Source of the DNA: Nereocystis luetkeana
Taxonomy: Eukaryota > Sar > Phaeophyceae > Laminariales > Laminariaceae
Direction: 5' to 3'
DNA: 64,000 bases
NCBI GenBank assembly: GCA_031213475.1
Contig: JARUPZ010000019.1
Span: 7,056,870 to 7,120,869, forward strand
The translations under genes and the position numbers were made by a program. The notes beneath the pieces are model-generated. The model ran no database searches. It was not told the DNA's origin and saw only the letters and a list, made by a program, of their open reading frames with translations. Positions 1 through 12,129 of the stretch are shown here, piece by piece. The number at the start of each line of letters is the position of its first letter. Position 1 is the stretch's first letter.

Positions 1-69
1 CCTTTGCGTACTTTACCCCCGTCGGCTCGTTGTACCTGTACCACCACCACCAACACGGTAACGTTGTCG

Positions 70-178
70 TATTACGGGGGGCCATAGTTAATAGGACCTA
101 TGGTATACATAAAAACTTATATATTTAACCATTTTTACTAACAATATTTGGTCTTATTAACTATGGTCCCCCGTAATA
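70..178. mobile_element. TA-flanked MITE, copy 1
   Basis: Terminal inverted repeats of about 27 bp beginning TTACGGGGGGCCATAGTTAA and ending with the complement, flanked by TA on both sides. The core holds an AAATATTG/TTAGTAAAAA-type AT-rich segment. Non-autonomous, about 109 bp. TA flanks suggest a Tc1/mariner-type mobiliser. Confidence 0.8.
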
Positions 179-199
179 GTGTAAAGAGAAGCACGGGGG

Positions 200-345
200 G
201 AGGGCGGGCGGGGGGGGTGTAATCGTGTCCGGCATGGCCGTAGTCGTATGATCATAGACCCTCGTATCCCGACAACGTCGGGACACCGCCGACCACGCAG
301 ACATTGCTTGCAACAGCGCGACGCGCCATGAAAAAGCGCGACGCG
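200..345 (-). repeat. poly(C)-tailed SINE-like element, 3' part
   Basis: Minus-strand copy of the family: GGCCGTAGTCGTATGATCAT and AGACCCTCGTATCCCGACA are followed by a GACCACGCAGACATTGCTTG segment. The G-run at its left end is the poly(C) tail on the minus strand. The GCGCGACGCGCCATGA end is duplicated in this copy. Confidence 0.7.
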
Positions 346-919
346 CCATGAGGTTGGGAGGGAGGGGGGTGGCGTAGAGTTGTACGAAAGCTGGGTCAGG
401 CGAAAGCGATGGGGCAGGGCGCTGGTGTGCCTGTCGTTGTTTGGCTGTCGGTGTTCATATCGTGATTGTTGTTGCTATGCGAAGCAGTTATCGTTACCGA
501 AGAATTTGGTCGGAACTACTTTGGTTTGTTTTTTTTTGTAGTCGGTTTTCTTCAAAATAGCAAAAAGCCCAACCCGCGAAAACCTAGGATCCTCCTGAAG
601 GCTGTGGGAAAAAACCCGACCAAACTGACGCCTTCAACTCACATAATCTTGGGTTGGGTTAGGTCTGTGGGCCTTCGGATTCACCTGTTTAATCAAACAG
701 CTCTTCGTGTTTTGTCGGTTCCGAATATTCTTACAACCCAACAGAATCGGATTACCACAAACACCCTATTACAGCGTCATCCCAGAGACGGAGGCGGCGG
801 CGGCGGAAAGTTGTCAATGTCGTCGTCGACATCGATATCGTAACAATTACACTCGCCATTATCCTTGTCGTCATCGCTACAGCGTCATCGCAGCCGCGGC
901 AGGAAATCAACCGACTAAC

Positions 920-3900
920 CTCGTGAAGAACTGTCGGTACTCGTCGTCGAACACCCCGGGGCATCGGGGCAGCATCCCCTCCAGGTGCTTGAGGATGCAG
1001 TAAACCGTCTCCGGCGACCCTCCAGCCATGAGGGTGAGCAGGGGAGCTTTCGTGCGCTCGTACACCTGGGAAGAGAGGCCGGCGGCGGGTGGGGGCGGGG
1101 GGTGTACTCGGTATCATACACGGCCGTAGTCGTATGACCATAGACCCTCGCATCCCTACAAGCCCGAGACGGAGCACGCCTGGTTTTCACCGACCAGGCA
1201 TAAACATTGCTTGCACCAACCGCGAAGCGCCCGTGAGGTAGTTCGGGAGGGGGGGGGAGGGGGGGGGGGGGGTCATAGACAGCTACCAGGTACAGTTCAG
1301 CGTTTGATGTTTGAAAGCGAAAAGTCTCACGATATTAATCGCACCACCGGAAAAAACGCACGGGATTGACCCACAAAGTTTGGTTGACCGACAGGAAACT
1401 TTGCGGGCGCCTCTTTCCCACCTTCCTTTTTCTTTAACCGCGCCGCACCGCACCGCACCGCACCGCACCGCACCGCACCGCACCGCATGTCTGTGGGGTC
1501 CCACCTGATACCGCATATCCGGCATGCCCTTGGTGAGCAGGAGGAAGCAGTTCACGGCCGCCAGCACCGCACCGCTGTTGCTCGTGCGAAGCACCGGGTC
1601 TACAAGGTTCATGATCTCGAATGCCTCATCCTCGTCAGCAGCCTCGTGCCTATCGCAACGAAGGGGAGCGTCGAAAGGAGGCCAGAGGGGGGTGGGGGGG
1701 GCGGGGGGGAAAAGGATCGTAGAGGGAGGGAAGGAGAGACGGAGGGAGGAGGGGGAGACACCGTTCATATTTGGAATCAAGTGTTGGCTGTTATTTTCAG
1801 TTGAAGAAAGCAGGGCGTAAGCACTGACCTTGAGACCAGGGCGAGAATGTTGCACACACCCCACTCGTTGAAGTCCTCCAAGCGGCCCAGAAGGTGGTGT
1901 ATGATGGCCGTATTCGTCGCCATCCCTCCCGCGTCGGCCATGATCTCGTTCAGAACCACCACGCAATTTGCCACCACCTGTCGGGGTTGTTATCGTTGTC
2001 GTTTTTATCGCCCGCGCACGGCGCCACGCGACGGCAGAGAGAGCGGTCGAGCGAGCAAAGCACGCGAGGACACGGGGAGGGGGGGGGGGGCGGTCACTAC
2101 CTCCCCTGTGGGTGCAAACAGAGGCGTTATTATTTTACCAAGCCGGCGGAAGGTTTCAATGAAGGTCCCGACGACAACAACTTCCTTTCTGTTGTTGATG
2201 GGACACTACTGTAAAATGTCCGGTCGTATATACGCAAAACCCGATTAACAGCGGTTCTTAGTAGGATGCAGCTCACCCCTCATGCGACTCGCCAGACACC
2301 TCACGGCGCTTCGCGGTTGGTGCAAGCAATGTCCACCTGGTCCGTGAAAACCCGACATGTTCCGTCCAGGCTTTGTAGGGATGCGAGGGTCCATGGTCAT
2401 ACGACTACGGCCATGAATGAGAGAGATCGAGTAAATATCTCCTATCGAGTACACCTCCCCCCCCCCCCCTCCATGTGCCCTATTCCAGTGTCCGCGCCTC
2501 AAAAAACTAGTCTTTTTTTTGCTGACGGGTGCTGCATTCGTCCCCCGCACTCGCGGACTCGAGTCGAGCAGCCGCTTTTTGTGCGAGGCGCCTTCGGCAA
2601 GGTAGCATATGTCACAGTTTTACTATTAATACGAAGCAGTATTCATACTATTTTATTGTAGTTTCTCGACGACATGAGCAGCTTAAACCGGGCAACAGGA
2701 GGCGACACCTATTACGGGGGGCCATAGTTAACAGGACCAAATATTGTTAGTAAAAATGGTTAAACATATAGGTTTTTACGTATACCATAGGTCCTGTTAA
2801 CTATGGCCCCCCGTAATAGGTGCTCCCGTGCACTCCAATCTTGAAAACACCTGGTGAAAGCAAAAGGCCTTTGAAGCCCAATCCTTCGCCAACTACAATT
2901 GGGGCCTACGAAATATGGGAGGGTGGGGTGGGGGGGGTTGCAGAATGCACCGAGAGTGATACGCGCGCGAACGCCAATCCACATACTTGGCACATTAACA
3001 CGGGCCCTTCCTACAATACCTGCTCCCGGGTATGGCATAGCAGCAAAGCCTTGCATTCCATAGCATAGCACAGCACCGAACAGCACCGAACAGCACCGCA
3101 CAGCACCGCACCGCGCCGTACCGCACAGCACCACACCACACCGCATCATACCACACCAAAACATACCACATAGCACAGCGCTGCACATTCCATTCCATCC
3201 CGTCCAACCACATCCCATCAGCACCGCACCGCACTGCACAGCAAACCACAGCGTCACGGCCCACCTGAGCGTCAGTATCCTGCAGCATATTGTAGAGGGT
3301 GTCAACCATTACCCCGTCCTCCACGGCCTGCGGCCAGAGGTGCCACATCTTCAGGATAGCCATCACCCCCGTCTTTCGAACGTACGAGTTAGCGTCCGTG
3401 AGGCTGGCCTTGAGGGGGTCCGATATGTACTCCACCATCGCCGGCAGCCTGAGGGAGCACAGAGATCGCAGCGCCAGGCCGCGGACCATCGGGTCCTGGT
3501 TGTTGCTTGAGAGGGGTGAGCGGGTGGGGGGTGGAGGGGGGTGGGATGGGGAGGAAGGTTAGTGATTAGAGAGAGAATGGGGGAAATTGGGGGTTAGAGA
3601 CGGGACAGGAACACAAGAGACATATAGGCAGCCGTACAGATATACAGGTGATAACGGGCGGACAGATAGGTGGGAGTGAGACACAGACAGGCAGGCAGGC
3701 AGACAGACAGACAGATGCACATAGAGACAGCAACAGAGATACAGAGAGCAGAGATAATATTGCAGGCGGAGACCTCTTCTTTTGGGTCGGAGAACGCTTC
3801 CATTCCTGCATACTGGCGTGATGTTACCATGTTTACGTTTTCACCACAACAGCAAGAGCAGTAGCGGTAGCAACGTCAGGCGGCTTGGACGGCGCGTGGT

Positions 3901-6900
3901 ACAGCCACAACGGCCGCCACATGGTACAGTTGGATTATGGTGCAGTCTCGCGACGGGCGCAACGCACCACGCAAAGGGAGTCAGTCCAGGCACACAGTCC
4001 AGGCAAACTGACAGACAGACCCCTTCGCACGAATATATACCTCGGCTGATCAACCGATTTTGTTGTCGACCCCCGCCCAGGTAAAGAGCGCACGGGGAGT
4101 TGTCGGAGAAAGAGCGAGGAGGTATAATCGAGTGCGGTGTTACCCAGGCAGAGGTACACCCAGTATATATATACATATACCGGTATGTGTCATTCTCTAC
4201 TCTCAAGTATTTTCACAGAAAAAAACGGAAAGCTGTACCTACCCGTAGAATAAAAATAGTTCAGGTCTACCGGTACAAAATATCAAAAACTGGTTACAGC
4301 AACACGGGCAAACTTGGGAGGCGGGGCCGGGCAGGGGCGACGACGGGGGGGGGGGGGGGGGGGAGGCACCGCCTTTCCACGCGCGGGAAAACCCGGCTAT
4401 GTTACGTACGCCCTCGAAACGTTTGGCTCACCAGTCCCGTTGCAGCGTGTTGATGCACATGATGGCCAGGTCCGGCTTCTGCCTGGCGTACGTGCACAGG
4501 TAGAGGTACACCATCTTCTTCACCACAAGGTCCCGCGTCTCGATAGCCAGCATCATCTCCGGGAAGAGGCGGCTCACATCGATCCCCAGCGTCATGTACG
4601 CGATCACCTTGTCGTGGGGTGTAGAAAAATATGGTTACAAGGAAAAAAAACGTACCACCGCACCCGTTACCGTTGATGGCTGCGTCGTTTGGGTCGTTCG
4701 CCTTTCGCCCGTCGTCCCACCCGAACTCGCTCGCCTGTCCGAAGTCTGCATACCACCTGGTCTGACACTTGGCACTGGGTTACGGTTTTCTACCAGTACT
4801 GAATGGCTCTGTGCTGAATGGCTTTCGTTTGTAACACTTACCTGGTATGGGGATTGAGAGGGAGGAAGCGATTTAAAGAAAACTGACGAGTACAGCATCG
4901 GGTACTGCTTGGTTGGGGGACAATATGTATTTTTGGCGTCCTAACTACTACCTGTACAGCAGTACGGTACGACAGCGCAAGGAGTCGTACAAACGACGCG
5001 GGCGCAGGCAAACATGGTCCTCCTCCACCCGTGTTGCCTGGCGCTGTCACTACTCGTGGGCGGTTGGTTGATCAGACCAAACATGTCATTATGCTTCGTC
5101 GCTGCCTCTGAATCCCAAACGTGTTTTACGAGCACATTGTAACGGATTCTTGTCAGGGTGTGGTATTGTGTCGCTCCGTGTGCTCCCCGCGTGTGAGTGC
5201 GCCCTACTACCTGCGAGGTACCTGGTACGAGTCGCTATGGTCTTAACAGCTCGGTTTCGTGTTTGGGTTGCTCGCCCACCTCGCCACCCTGCGTACTGTA
5301 CTGCGCACGTGGGACAAGTTTCCACGCCAATGCCCCCCCCCCCCCCCTACTTTATACCTGGTATAGCTTGGGTTGGCGTCGGTTGGCAGCAACACTGTAA
5401 AACATGCCGCTCACTACGTGAGCTAGACAACCAGGGTACCGTTTTTTTTTTTTTTTTTTTGGCGGTCGCCCACAGCTGGTTGTCGAGTTATAGATCATTT
5501 GTGCGAAGTGAAGAACCTTTACTCCGAACAAGTGGGAGTGATCGACTCACGTAGCGTTCAAGGTAAGGCACCCAAGAGGCAGTTACATAGTACTCCCATT
5601 GCTGTCTCTGGAATTGCCTACACCGGATATTAAATTAACTCATTGAAGCTGTCATCCATATGCAAGTCCGCCTCACAAGCGGTTCTTAGTAGGACGCAGC
5701 CTACCCTTCATGCGACTCGCCGGACACCTCACGGCGCTTCGCGCTTGGTGCAAGCAATGTCTGCCTGGTCGGTGAAAAGTACATCTCTCCTATCGAGTAC
5801 ACCCCCCCACCCCTCCCCAACGAATGCTCTATGGGCATACCCCTTGTTGCTTGCACCTATCGGGCCTGTCGGCAATAACGCTCAACCCACAGGAATATTA
5901 TAAGCAAACTCGTAGTGGGCCGGAGGCACCATACCAATATATTGCAGATTGCAATGCTGCTGCTGCTGCTGCTGCTGCTGTGGCCTAATGGCGCGCACCT
6001 TCTTGATGACTTCTCGCTTCTTCTTCGGGTCCCTATCCACGCTGACGGTGCGCAGCAACTGCGCAGGCAGAGCGAGCACCATGCACGAAAAAAGGAACGA
6101 CATCCGAAAAAAAAGCAAAAAAAGACGAAACAAGGTTATTGCTACATGGCGTCGCGGGCGGCACCGGTATGATGAGGTGCAGCACGGTGCGGTACAATAC
6201 GGTACGGAGCGGTATGACGGTAAATGTGGTGTACTCTACATTGGCAACTACTGCGGTACCAGGTACCTGGATGCCTGGCGCAAGGTGGAACATGGGGGCG
6301 GACAAGTCTCTGAAGGCTCAGGTCGGCCGGGCCGGTAGCAACACGCAACACAAGGAGGCCAGCACGGCAGTTAGCGATTCCGAGGCGCATCACGTGCAGC
6401 CCCTAACTCGGCAGGTACGAACAACGCGGGTGCAAGCGACGTAACAAAAGCACAGCAGCAGCAGCAGCAGCAGCATGAATGCAGATTGTTGTGCTGAATT
6501 CTGGCTGTCTGCGAGACGTTCGATGAAAAATTGAAGGAGTGTTGATGTTCGGCGGCACAGCAGCGTCACAGCAGCACAAGCAGCGGAGGGGTTTGTCTTT
6601 CCGAAGTTCCTTTGCAGCAGCAGCAGCAGCAGCAGCAGCAGACAAGCTGGCACTGTTATCATGTGTATGGTACCAATTACCCAAACCTTTCTTGGCGTTG
6701 CGGTCCACGAGCTGTCTCGCACATGGCCACGCACTATATATAGGCTTCTAACCCATTCTCCTCTCCTCCCAGCCGTCGCGCCACACTCCACGCATCACTG
6801 CAGGAGAGGCAACCAAATCACCCACCACGTAAACCTGTTTTTAGCTTCGATTGTTTCACGCTTTGCTCGCGCTTTGCTCGCGCTTTGCTCGCGCTTTGCT

Positions 6901-7223
6901 CGCGCTTTGCTCGCGCTTTGCCGTTGTCTCCTTTCAACTCTGCGGCAGCATCACAAATACCGGTAAAAGGCCTTGCGAAGGCAGCAAAGCAACGCCAAAC
7001 ACTACACCCACGACGTGGCAGCACCTATTGCCCCGACACCACTTCGCCATCCACAGCCCAAGTTGAGCACCTGCTTCAATTCGTTGATTTCGCCCTTTTT
7101 TTGATCGACGAAGAACGATGTGCCGCCCGCGGCCGGATTACCCCCAGCTTGCGGCGTCATTTGTGGAGGGCGTCCTTGACCCGATACAGGTGCATGCCCC
7201 CTCGGCTGCCCGTGTTGGTTCAT
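920..7223 (-). CDS. AP4B1: beta-adaptin, probably AP-4 complex subunit beta (N-terminal trunk; gene continues past the left edge)
   Basis: Large subunit of a clathrin-adaptor-type coat complex that sorts cargo at the trans-Golgi network or endosomes. Seven exons join in phase on the minus strand: 7223-7071, 6058-5999, 4607-4432, 3505-3265, 1977-1829, 1649-1505 and 1065-920. Each has GT-AG borders, and the last ends with a split codon. The joined protein begins with a Gly/Pro/Gln-rich stretch, then EINELKQ-LLRTVSVDRD, KKVIAYMTLGIDVSRLF, VVKKMVYLYLCTYA, NQDPMVRGLALRSLCSL, VVANCVVVLNEI and AAVNCFLLLTKGMPD. These are the HEAT-like repeats of a beta-adaptin trunk. CTYA..KPDLA and the INTLQRDC/MVRGLALRS spacing resemble AP-4 beta more than AP-1/2 beta, from memory of the family. 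The start at 7223 was chosen over the in-frame ATG at 7274 for its better context. The remaining trunk and the ear domain are not in the window. Several introns carry repeats. Confidence 0.85.
1088..1250 (-). repeat. poly(C)-tailed SINE-like element abutting AP-4 beta exon 7
   Basis: Carries the family core (GGCCGTAGTCGTATGACCAT, AGACCCTCGCATCCCTACA, ACCGACCAGGCA, CACCAACCGCGAAGCGC). On the minus strand its GAGTACACCCCCCGCCCCC tail lies immediately upstream of the acceptor at 1066. Confidence 0.8.
1441..1488. repeat. ACCGC pentanucleotide repeat
   Basis: Nine or more copies of CCGCA in tandem, 15 bp beyond the donor of the AP-4 beta exon at 1505. A related degenerate field of CAGCACCGCA units fills 3066-3150 in the intron just downstream of the exon ending at 3265. 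Confidence 0.9.
2251..2472 (+). repeat. poly(C)-tailed SINE-like element (AP-4 beta intron)
   Basis: Starts GCGGTTCTTAGTAGGATGCA, then ACCTCACGGCGCTTCGC, TGGTGCAAGCAATGTC, GGTGAAAACCCGAC and ATGGTCATACGACTACGGCC. It ends ATCGAGTACACCTCCCCCC. It is antisense to the host gene. Confidence 0.8.
2710..2818. mobile_element. TA-flanked MITE, copy 2 (AP-4 beta intron)
   Basis: Same 109-bp length and inverted ends as copy 1. Nearly perfect terminal repeats (TTACGGGGGGCCATAGTTAA and its complement), TA on each side. It sits in the intron between the exons at 3265 and 1977. Confidence 0.85.
5355..5818 (+). repeat. poly(C)-tailed SINE-like element, long copy
   Basis: Longest form of the family together with the copy at 38315. 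It begins TACCTGGTATAGCTTGG and holds a T-run, CACTACGTGAGCTAGACA, GGCAGTTACATAGTACTCCC, CTGTCTCTGG and GCGGTTCTTAGTAGGACGCA. An internal segment (the ATGGTCATACGAC hairpin part) is missing before the final CTATCGAGTACACCCCCCC. Confidence 0.8.
6859..6931. repeat. 11-bp tandem repeat GCTTTGCTCGC
   Basis: Six to seven near-perfect copies in the first intron of the AP-4 beta gene. CAG/CTG trinucleotide runs lie in the same introns (5954-5980, 6451-6475, 6616-6641). Confidence 0.9.
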
Positions 7224-7974
7224 GCCACCAATCTTCTGATCCAGATCCTTCCTGGAAGTTCGCCGCACAAACATTCGAAGAGCAGGTACTACTCTACTAC
7301 TCCTCGCCGTACTTTACTTTTGAGCTTTTGATCGCAAACTGTGGTGAGATTGGGTTTCAGTATAGTTGGGAGGCAGTTCCTAGTTCGGGACTAGGGGATG
7401 GTTCAGTCCCAGTAGCAGGCTGAGATTCACAAAGAGACGACCAATGTGTGTTCTTCACATTAAACCGTTCTTTCTACCCGTCGACATCCAGCACAACCAG
7501 TGTCCGTGCCGATTCTCCAATCCTAGAAGATATACAAGTTCTGTGGTCACAAAGCTACGCCACAGAGATACTACGTTGCCACGTGTGCAGTATGCACTGC
7601 AGTGGGCAATGCAAAGCCATGCCATCATACTAGATACGACAGGCACGACATACACAATCTATGAAATAGATAAAACGAAAAGAAATATTCAAAGTAAAGA
7701 GAAAACAAAAACAAAGTAGACAAATCGAAAGAGAAAAGAAAAAAAAATGAAAGCAAACACTAGGAGAAACAATCTGTCGTGCCCCCCCCCCGCAGGCGAG
7801 GTGGCCAACACTTGAACAAGAACGAGCTGGAAAAAAGAAAAAAGAAAAAAATAACAAAAACACCACTGCTTGTAAACAGAGTAAACAGAGTAAGACGAAG
7901 AACCTAGGAAAAAAAATAACAAAGGGAAAATAACAAAGGGAAAATAACAGGCAGACCAAAACCCAAAGCACCTT
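7224..7974. other. intergenic, no gene seen
   Basis: Holds the upstream region of the AP-4 beta gene. From about 7660 it becomes very A-rich on the plus strand, with AAAAGAAAAAAAA and repeated AACAAAGGGAAAAT units near 7920-7950 that probably belong to the tail of the LINE fragment. No conserved protein pattern is seen. Confidence 0.5.
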
Positions 7975-8112
7975 CCAGGTGGCGGCAGCAGTTTGTGGTA
8001 CGAGTAGTATAGCCAGGTCCCCCTTGCTATAATCCGCTTGACACCTTGCTACCCAGACTGCCGTCTCCGCCCTGCGCTCGTCAACTATGCCCAGCCCCTT
8101 GGCGTCAGACAA
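7975..8112 (-). mobile_element. second LINE 3'-end fragment
   Basis: The stretch repeats the last part of the neighbouring LINE (about 8285-8400). Both contain a tagtagtatgg/tagtatagc-like segment, then CCTTGCTACCC and a matching C/T-rich run; on the minus strand both encode RR-ETAV-like residues. Each copy is followed on the minus strand by a T-rich tract with TTTGTTATTTTCCC-like or TTTTTGCTTTG-like units. It therefore looks like a severely truncated insertion next to the larger one. Confidence 0.5.
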
Positions 8113-8319
8113 TACGAAACGAGCAGAGCAGGTTCGTCATCCAACCACGCCACACGGCTCCTTCAGTACGGCTTATCAATCAGAAAAGGAAGAGAAAAAA
8201 TAAAATGAAAATCACGGAGCGTCAGCGCAAGCAAGAAAAAAACAAAGCAAAAAGAGAAGACAAGGGAAGACAACGTTCGAACCAGCTGCACCAGTTGGTA
8301 GCACTAGTAGTATGGTCAT

Positions 8320-9492
8320 GTTCTACTTCCTAGTCGGCCTGTGGTGCCTTGCTACCCTGTCTGCCATCTCCTTCCTACTTTCGTCTACCGCCGTTTCCCT
8401 TCTACCCCTCCTGTTCCCCCCCCTCTCCGCATTCCCTTGGTCGGGCTTTCTGCCACTTCTCCTGTTGCCCCCTCCACCCCCTTGGACACCATCCACGGCG
8501 GATGCGCGGCGCTGCCTACTCATCTCAGCCTCAGCCTCGTGCCACCTCACCATGAACCGTTCGGCTGGTTCAAGGATCCCCCGGTACCACTTCCCCGCCT
8601 TTTTGGCTGCAGTGGACCACAACGCGATCTCAACTCCAAACACCAAGGAGGCAACTTCCGTTGACCCTTCGGTGGCTCGGAACTCCCTAAGGTCTTCGAC
8701 TATGCATCTATGCCAAGTCTTACACTGTCCGCCTGGTCTCGGGTTCTCCCCACCAGCTATCGTCCCGAACATTGCCCGACTGGGTAATCGCTCCTTGCTT
8801 TGCCGTGCCACGCCCCCCGCAAAGAAGAGCCGCCGTTTACGAATGGTCGTTTCGATGCTCTCGCAACGTGTCATCTTGAGGGCCTTCGCGTACGAGAGGG
8901 TGATGGCATGGTCAGTACGAAGTCGGCGCTGGAAGCCAATGACTCGCAACAGGACTTGATGGTGAGCCGTTCGAAGCTTGGCAAAGTGTTCCGCTCTGAG
9001 GGTCCACGTCACACACCCGTACAGCAGGGTCTCAATCCCCTCGGTCTTCAGCATTCGTACTTTAAGGCTAAGGGGGGCGGTCGTCCTATCATACAACTCC
9101 GGGCCGAACCGTTTGAGGCATGCTCGCATGAGGCGGATCCGTCGGTCGATTTCGAGCGAGAGCGCAGCGTTTTCGTGGATAACGCCGCCTAGGTATAAGA
9201 ATTAGGTCGTCTGCTTATACCTCTGGCCTGCCGCTTCGATGACGAGCGGTGGTGCGAGGGTTGTTTGGTCTGGTGTTTGTAGGACCATTGTCTCTGTCTT
9301 CTTTTCCGACACCGTGAGGCCTGCTTCGAAGACAGTCACGATGACTGTCATCATTTTCGCGAGCCCTTCAGCCGACTTCGAGACAATTCCTGCATCATCG
9401 GCGTACAACATGCCCCATACAGACCTTCGCACGCACGCCAATGGCTCCTCCTTCCCTGTTCGAACTACTCCAGCTTCACTGAATATGGCCAA
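8320..9492 (-). mobile_element. 5'-truncated LINE: reverse transcriptase palm to C-terminus
   Basis: A minus-strand reading frame holds MLYADDAGIVSKSAEGLAKM, the YADD catalytic palm motif of a non-LTR reverse transcriptase. It continues through VFEAGLTVSEKKTE, a thumb region with RRIRLMRACLKRFGPELYD, and the typical LLYGCVTWTL, HHQVLLRVIGFQ and GRPGQ-like RPGGQCKTWHRC tail. A single in-frame TAA at about 9202 breaks the otherwise open frame. The endonuclease and fingers domains are absent: similarity stops near 9490, as expected from incomplete target-primed reverse transcription. The element lies between the 5' end of the AP-4 beta gene and the 3' end of FBPase. Confidence 0.88.
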
Positions 9493-12129
9493 TGCGGTAA
9501 GACAAGTTGATGTACGAGTACGTAAAAGAGCACGGACGGCTGCTGATATACTAACAAATGTAAGGGTACAGAAGGCTGGGACCTTCTCGGGGCAGCATAG
9601 ACTGGTGCGAGCGGACAGAGAATCAACAACAATTAGGGACTGATCGCAGGAACCCAGTAGGGCAAGGCTTCGCAGAGTACTATATAGCAGGTAAAAGAAA
9701 GAGATGACTAGGAGCCCGGGTAGACCGATATTTAGGCGAACAGCAATTGATGAGTAGAGAAGGGGACCGACAATTGGACGTAGGGAGTCCGTGCGAGTGG
9801 GTTATTGAACAGTAACTTGGGTAAAGTGGGTTCGCGACACCAGCCCCACCCTTTCAGTGTGCCGATCTGCCTTGTTTTCCACCTCCCTGGCTGAAGCTAC
9901 CAATAAATACCTGGTACCATTCTCTACATCTTTTTCCTCCTTGAACCTGACCACTGTCTACGTCTTCCTGAACCAACTAAATCGTGAAGGCCGTCCCCTT
10001 CAGTCTCCAGTGCGATCCAGGCTACCAAGGTCTCTTTCCATTAGAAAACCCCGCAGGATTTCATGTAGAGTTCGAAGGGATTCAAGGGTCGGGCAGTAGA
10101 TTACTGTAATATGTGGCGAACCCGGCCGAGGGGCCGCAGCGCCCAGCCCAACATAGCCTGCATAGTATGAGGAGGCACTGTCGTTTGGGCGGGCGCACCT
10201 GCGCAGTAGAAGGAGCCGCTTGAAGCTGCAGAACAAAAGTGTGATGTACCCGTAAGAAGTACGCAGTAGAAGCCTGTAAGATTTCCTATCTTACGTACGG
10301 AAAAGGTACATTTGCAACACGAACACGAAGCAGGAAGAGGAGGTATTGGCACGAGATACCAGGTACCTGGTATGCATCATATGTACGACTCTAGTATGTA
10401 CGTACCGCACTACATGAACGGTACATAGCTAAGGCACGGGTGATATAAGGATACCCCCCCTCTCCGTCTCGAGCAACAAATGAGTACGCCCCCCCTCCCC
10501 CCCTCGAAGGGGATGCGTGGTCAGTGGTCAAAGGACTAAGTCAAGAAATGAGAACCCCCCCGCCCCCTCCCGACCAGTCGCCGACGCCCCGGGAGGCAGC
10601 ATCAAATAAAACATTCTCGAACTTTGGATGCACTTCAGCAGTAAACATTCTAGAGGGGAGCAGCCTCCCTTTCCTGTGGCAAAAATCTGGTAAGTAGTCA
10701 AGGCAACATGCAAACTGACTGGTTGATGTGATAGCAGTCGTGTCTAATCTATCAAGAATGTGTTCCGAAGCCTGCGTCACGTGACGCTGGCGGAGCCCTT
10801 TTTGTTTCGAAATGCGCCAGCCACGTGACTCCTAGCTTTGGTGATTTTTTTGTAGCTCGTACTCTTACTCGTAGCTCGCCGAAGTTGGACGTTGTGTGGC
10901 ACACCAAGCAAAAATAGTCCCCTCTCTTTTCATACACGTAAGCGTTGTGGCTTGTGGCAGTGTCGCCCCCCTCTGTCTATTTTGCTGTGCGTGTATGCGC
11001 TTTGACTGCATCTTGCATCCCCTTCGGTCGGATCCGATTGCCGGCCGTGAGGATATGAGGGCATGGGGGGAGAGGCGGTGTCAAAAGCCAAGGTTGACAA
11101 CGTATTGTTCTTCACTTGTTCGAATATAGTCGTGCAACGGCTGCGAATCCTCCGCTGCTGCGTTCTCGATACCGTTGTGGTCTGATTAGCTTAGTAAGTG
11201 GCGGGTGCTGTGTCCCTCTTCACACACAAGGAAGGATCGATCGGCTGCAACCCAATCCTGCAAACTTGTTTGCGCGCTTTTTACCAATGCGTCAAACATG
11301 CCGGTTCTTCCGAGTTTTTTTATTGTGTATGTCGCAACTCCGCGATGGGCCTCACGGCATAAGAGCACACCTGCCCGCCAGGCTCGTATCGATGGAGTTG
11401 TCGGCTGCGGGGCCGCGAAATATGTCTCCGATAACGAAACGACCCCTCTTCGCAGATCCTTCTGCTTAACCGGAGGGACGTTATCGTCAATCCGCACATT
11501 CAATCAGTGGCAACACAACAGCGCCCTGGGTCAGGTGTTCCCACATATAGCTGAAATCACAAACCTGACTTGATTATTAATAGCACACCCCCGAGCTACG
11601 ATGTCTTTACAAGCACGTGGGGAACCTTTTTTCCTTCCTTCCTTCATCATCTATCTTCGAACATCAGCGTCACGGTACCTTACACGTTTCAAGGAAAATC
11701 CACTCGGAGGCCTCCAAGACCCCCGCTCCAGCGAACCCTGGTTTCTTGCCCGCAGTTTTCACATTGGTCAAAACAATTGAAAACAATAAGTGCCCTTGCA
11801 GAGAGAAAGGGATTTCGTGCCCACAGTCTTCTGATTGGTCATTTTTTTTGGAGAAAGGGATTTCGTGCCCGCAGTCTTCTGATTGGTCATTTTTTTGGCT
11901 GGAAATTTTGAACCGAGGCCATAGCCGCACGGCAAGCGCTTGCCGAAGTTCTTACGACAGCTGGCAGCTCAGGTCGAATATTCCACCCGGGCTCAGCTCG
12001 CCACTTGTGTACCGTAGACCAACTCAACGTCGAACTACTCCCATGTCTCTCAGCTCCGGGGAGAGATACACCCGTACTGGCACATCTGATCAGCGACCAT
12101 TGGAGAAAACCTGGAAACCTCGAGGGAGA
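9493..12129. other. intergenic, no gene seen
   Basis: No frame here shows a recognisable protein. It holds a TACCAGGTACCTGGTA palindrome at 10357-10372, poly(C)-ending repeat pieces at about 10450-10570, and two direct copies of an AGAAAGGGATTTCGTGCCC unit at 11804-11900. A ladder of overlapping 70-130 codon frames on both strands at 11186-11573 looks like chance. Confidence 0.4.

Noticed and set aside
11186-11573. Frames of 105-122 codons on both strands
   Set aside because: No motif and mutual overlap; taken as chance.
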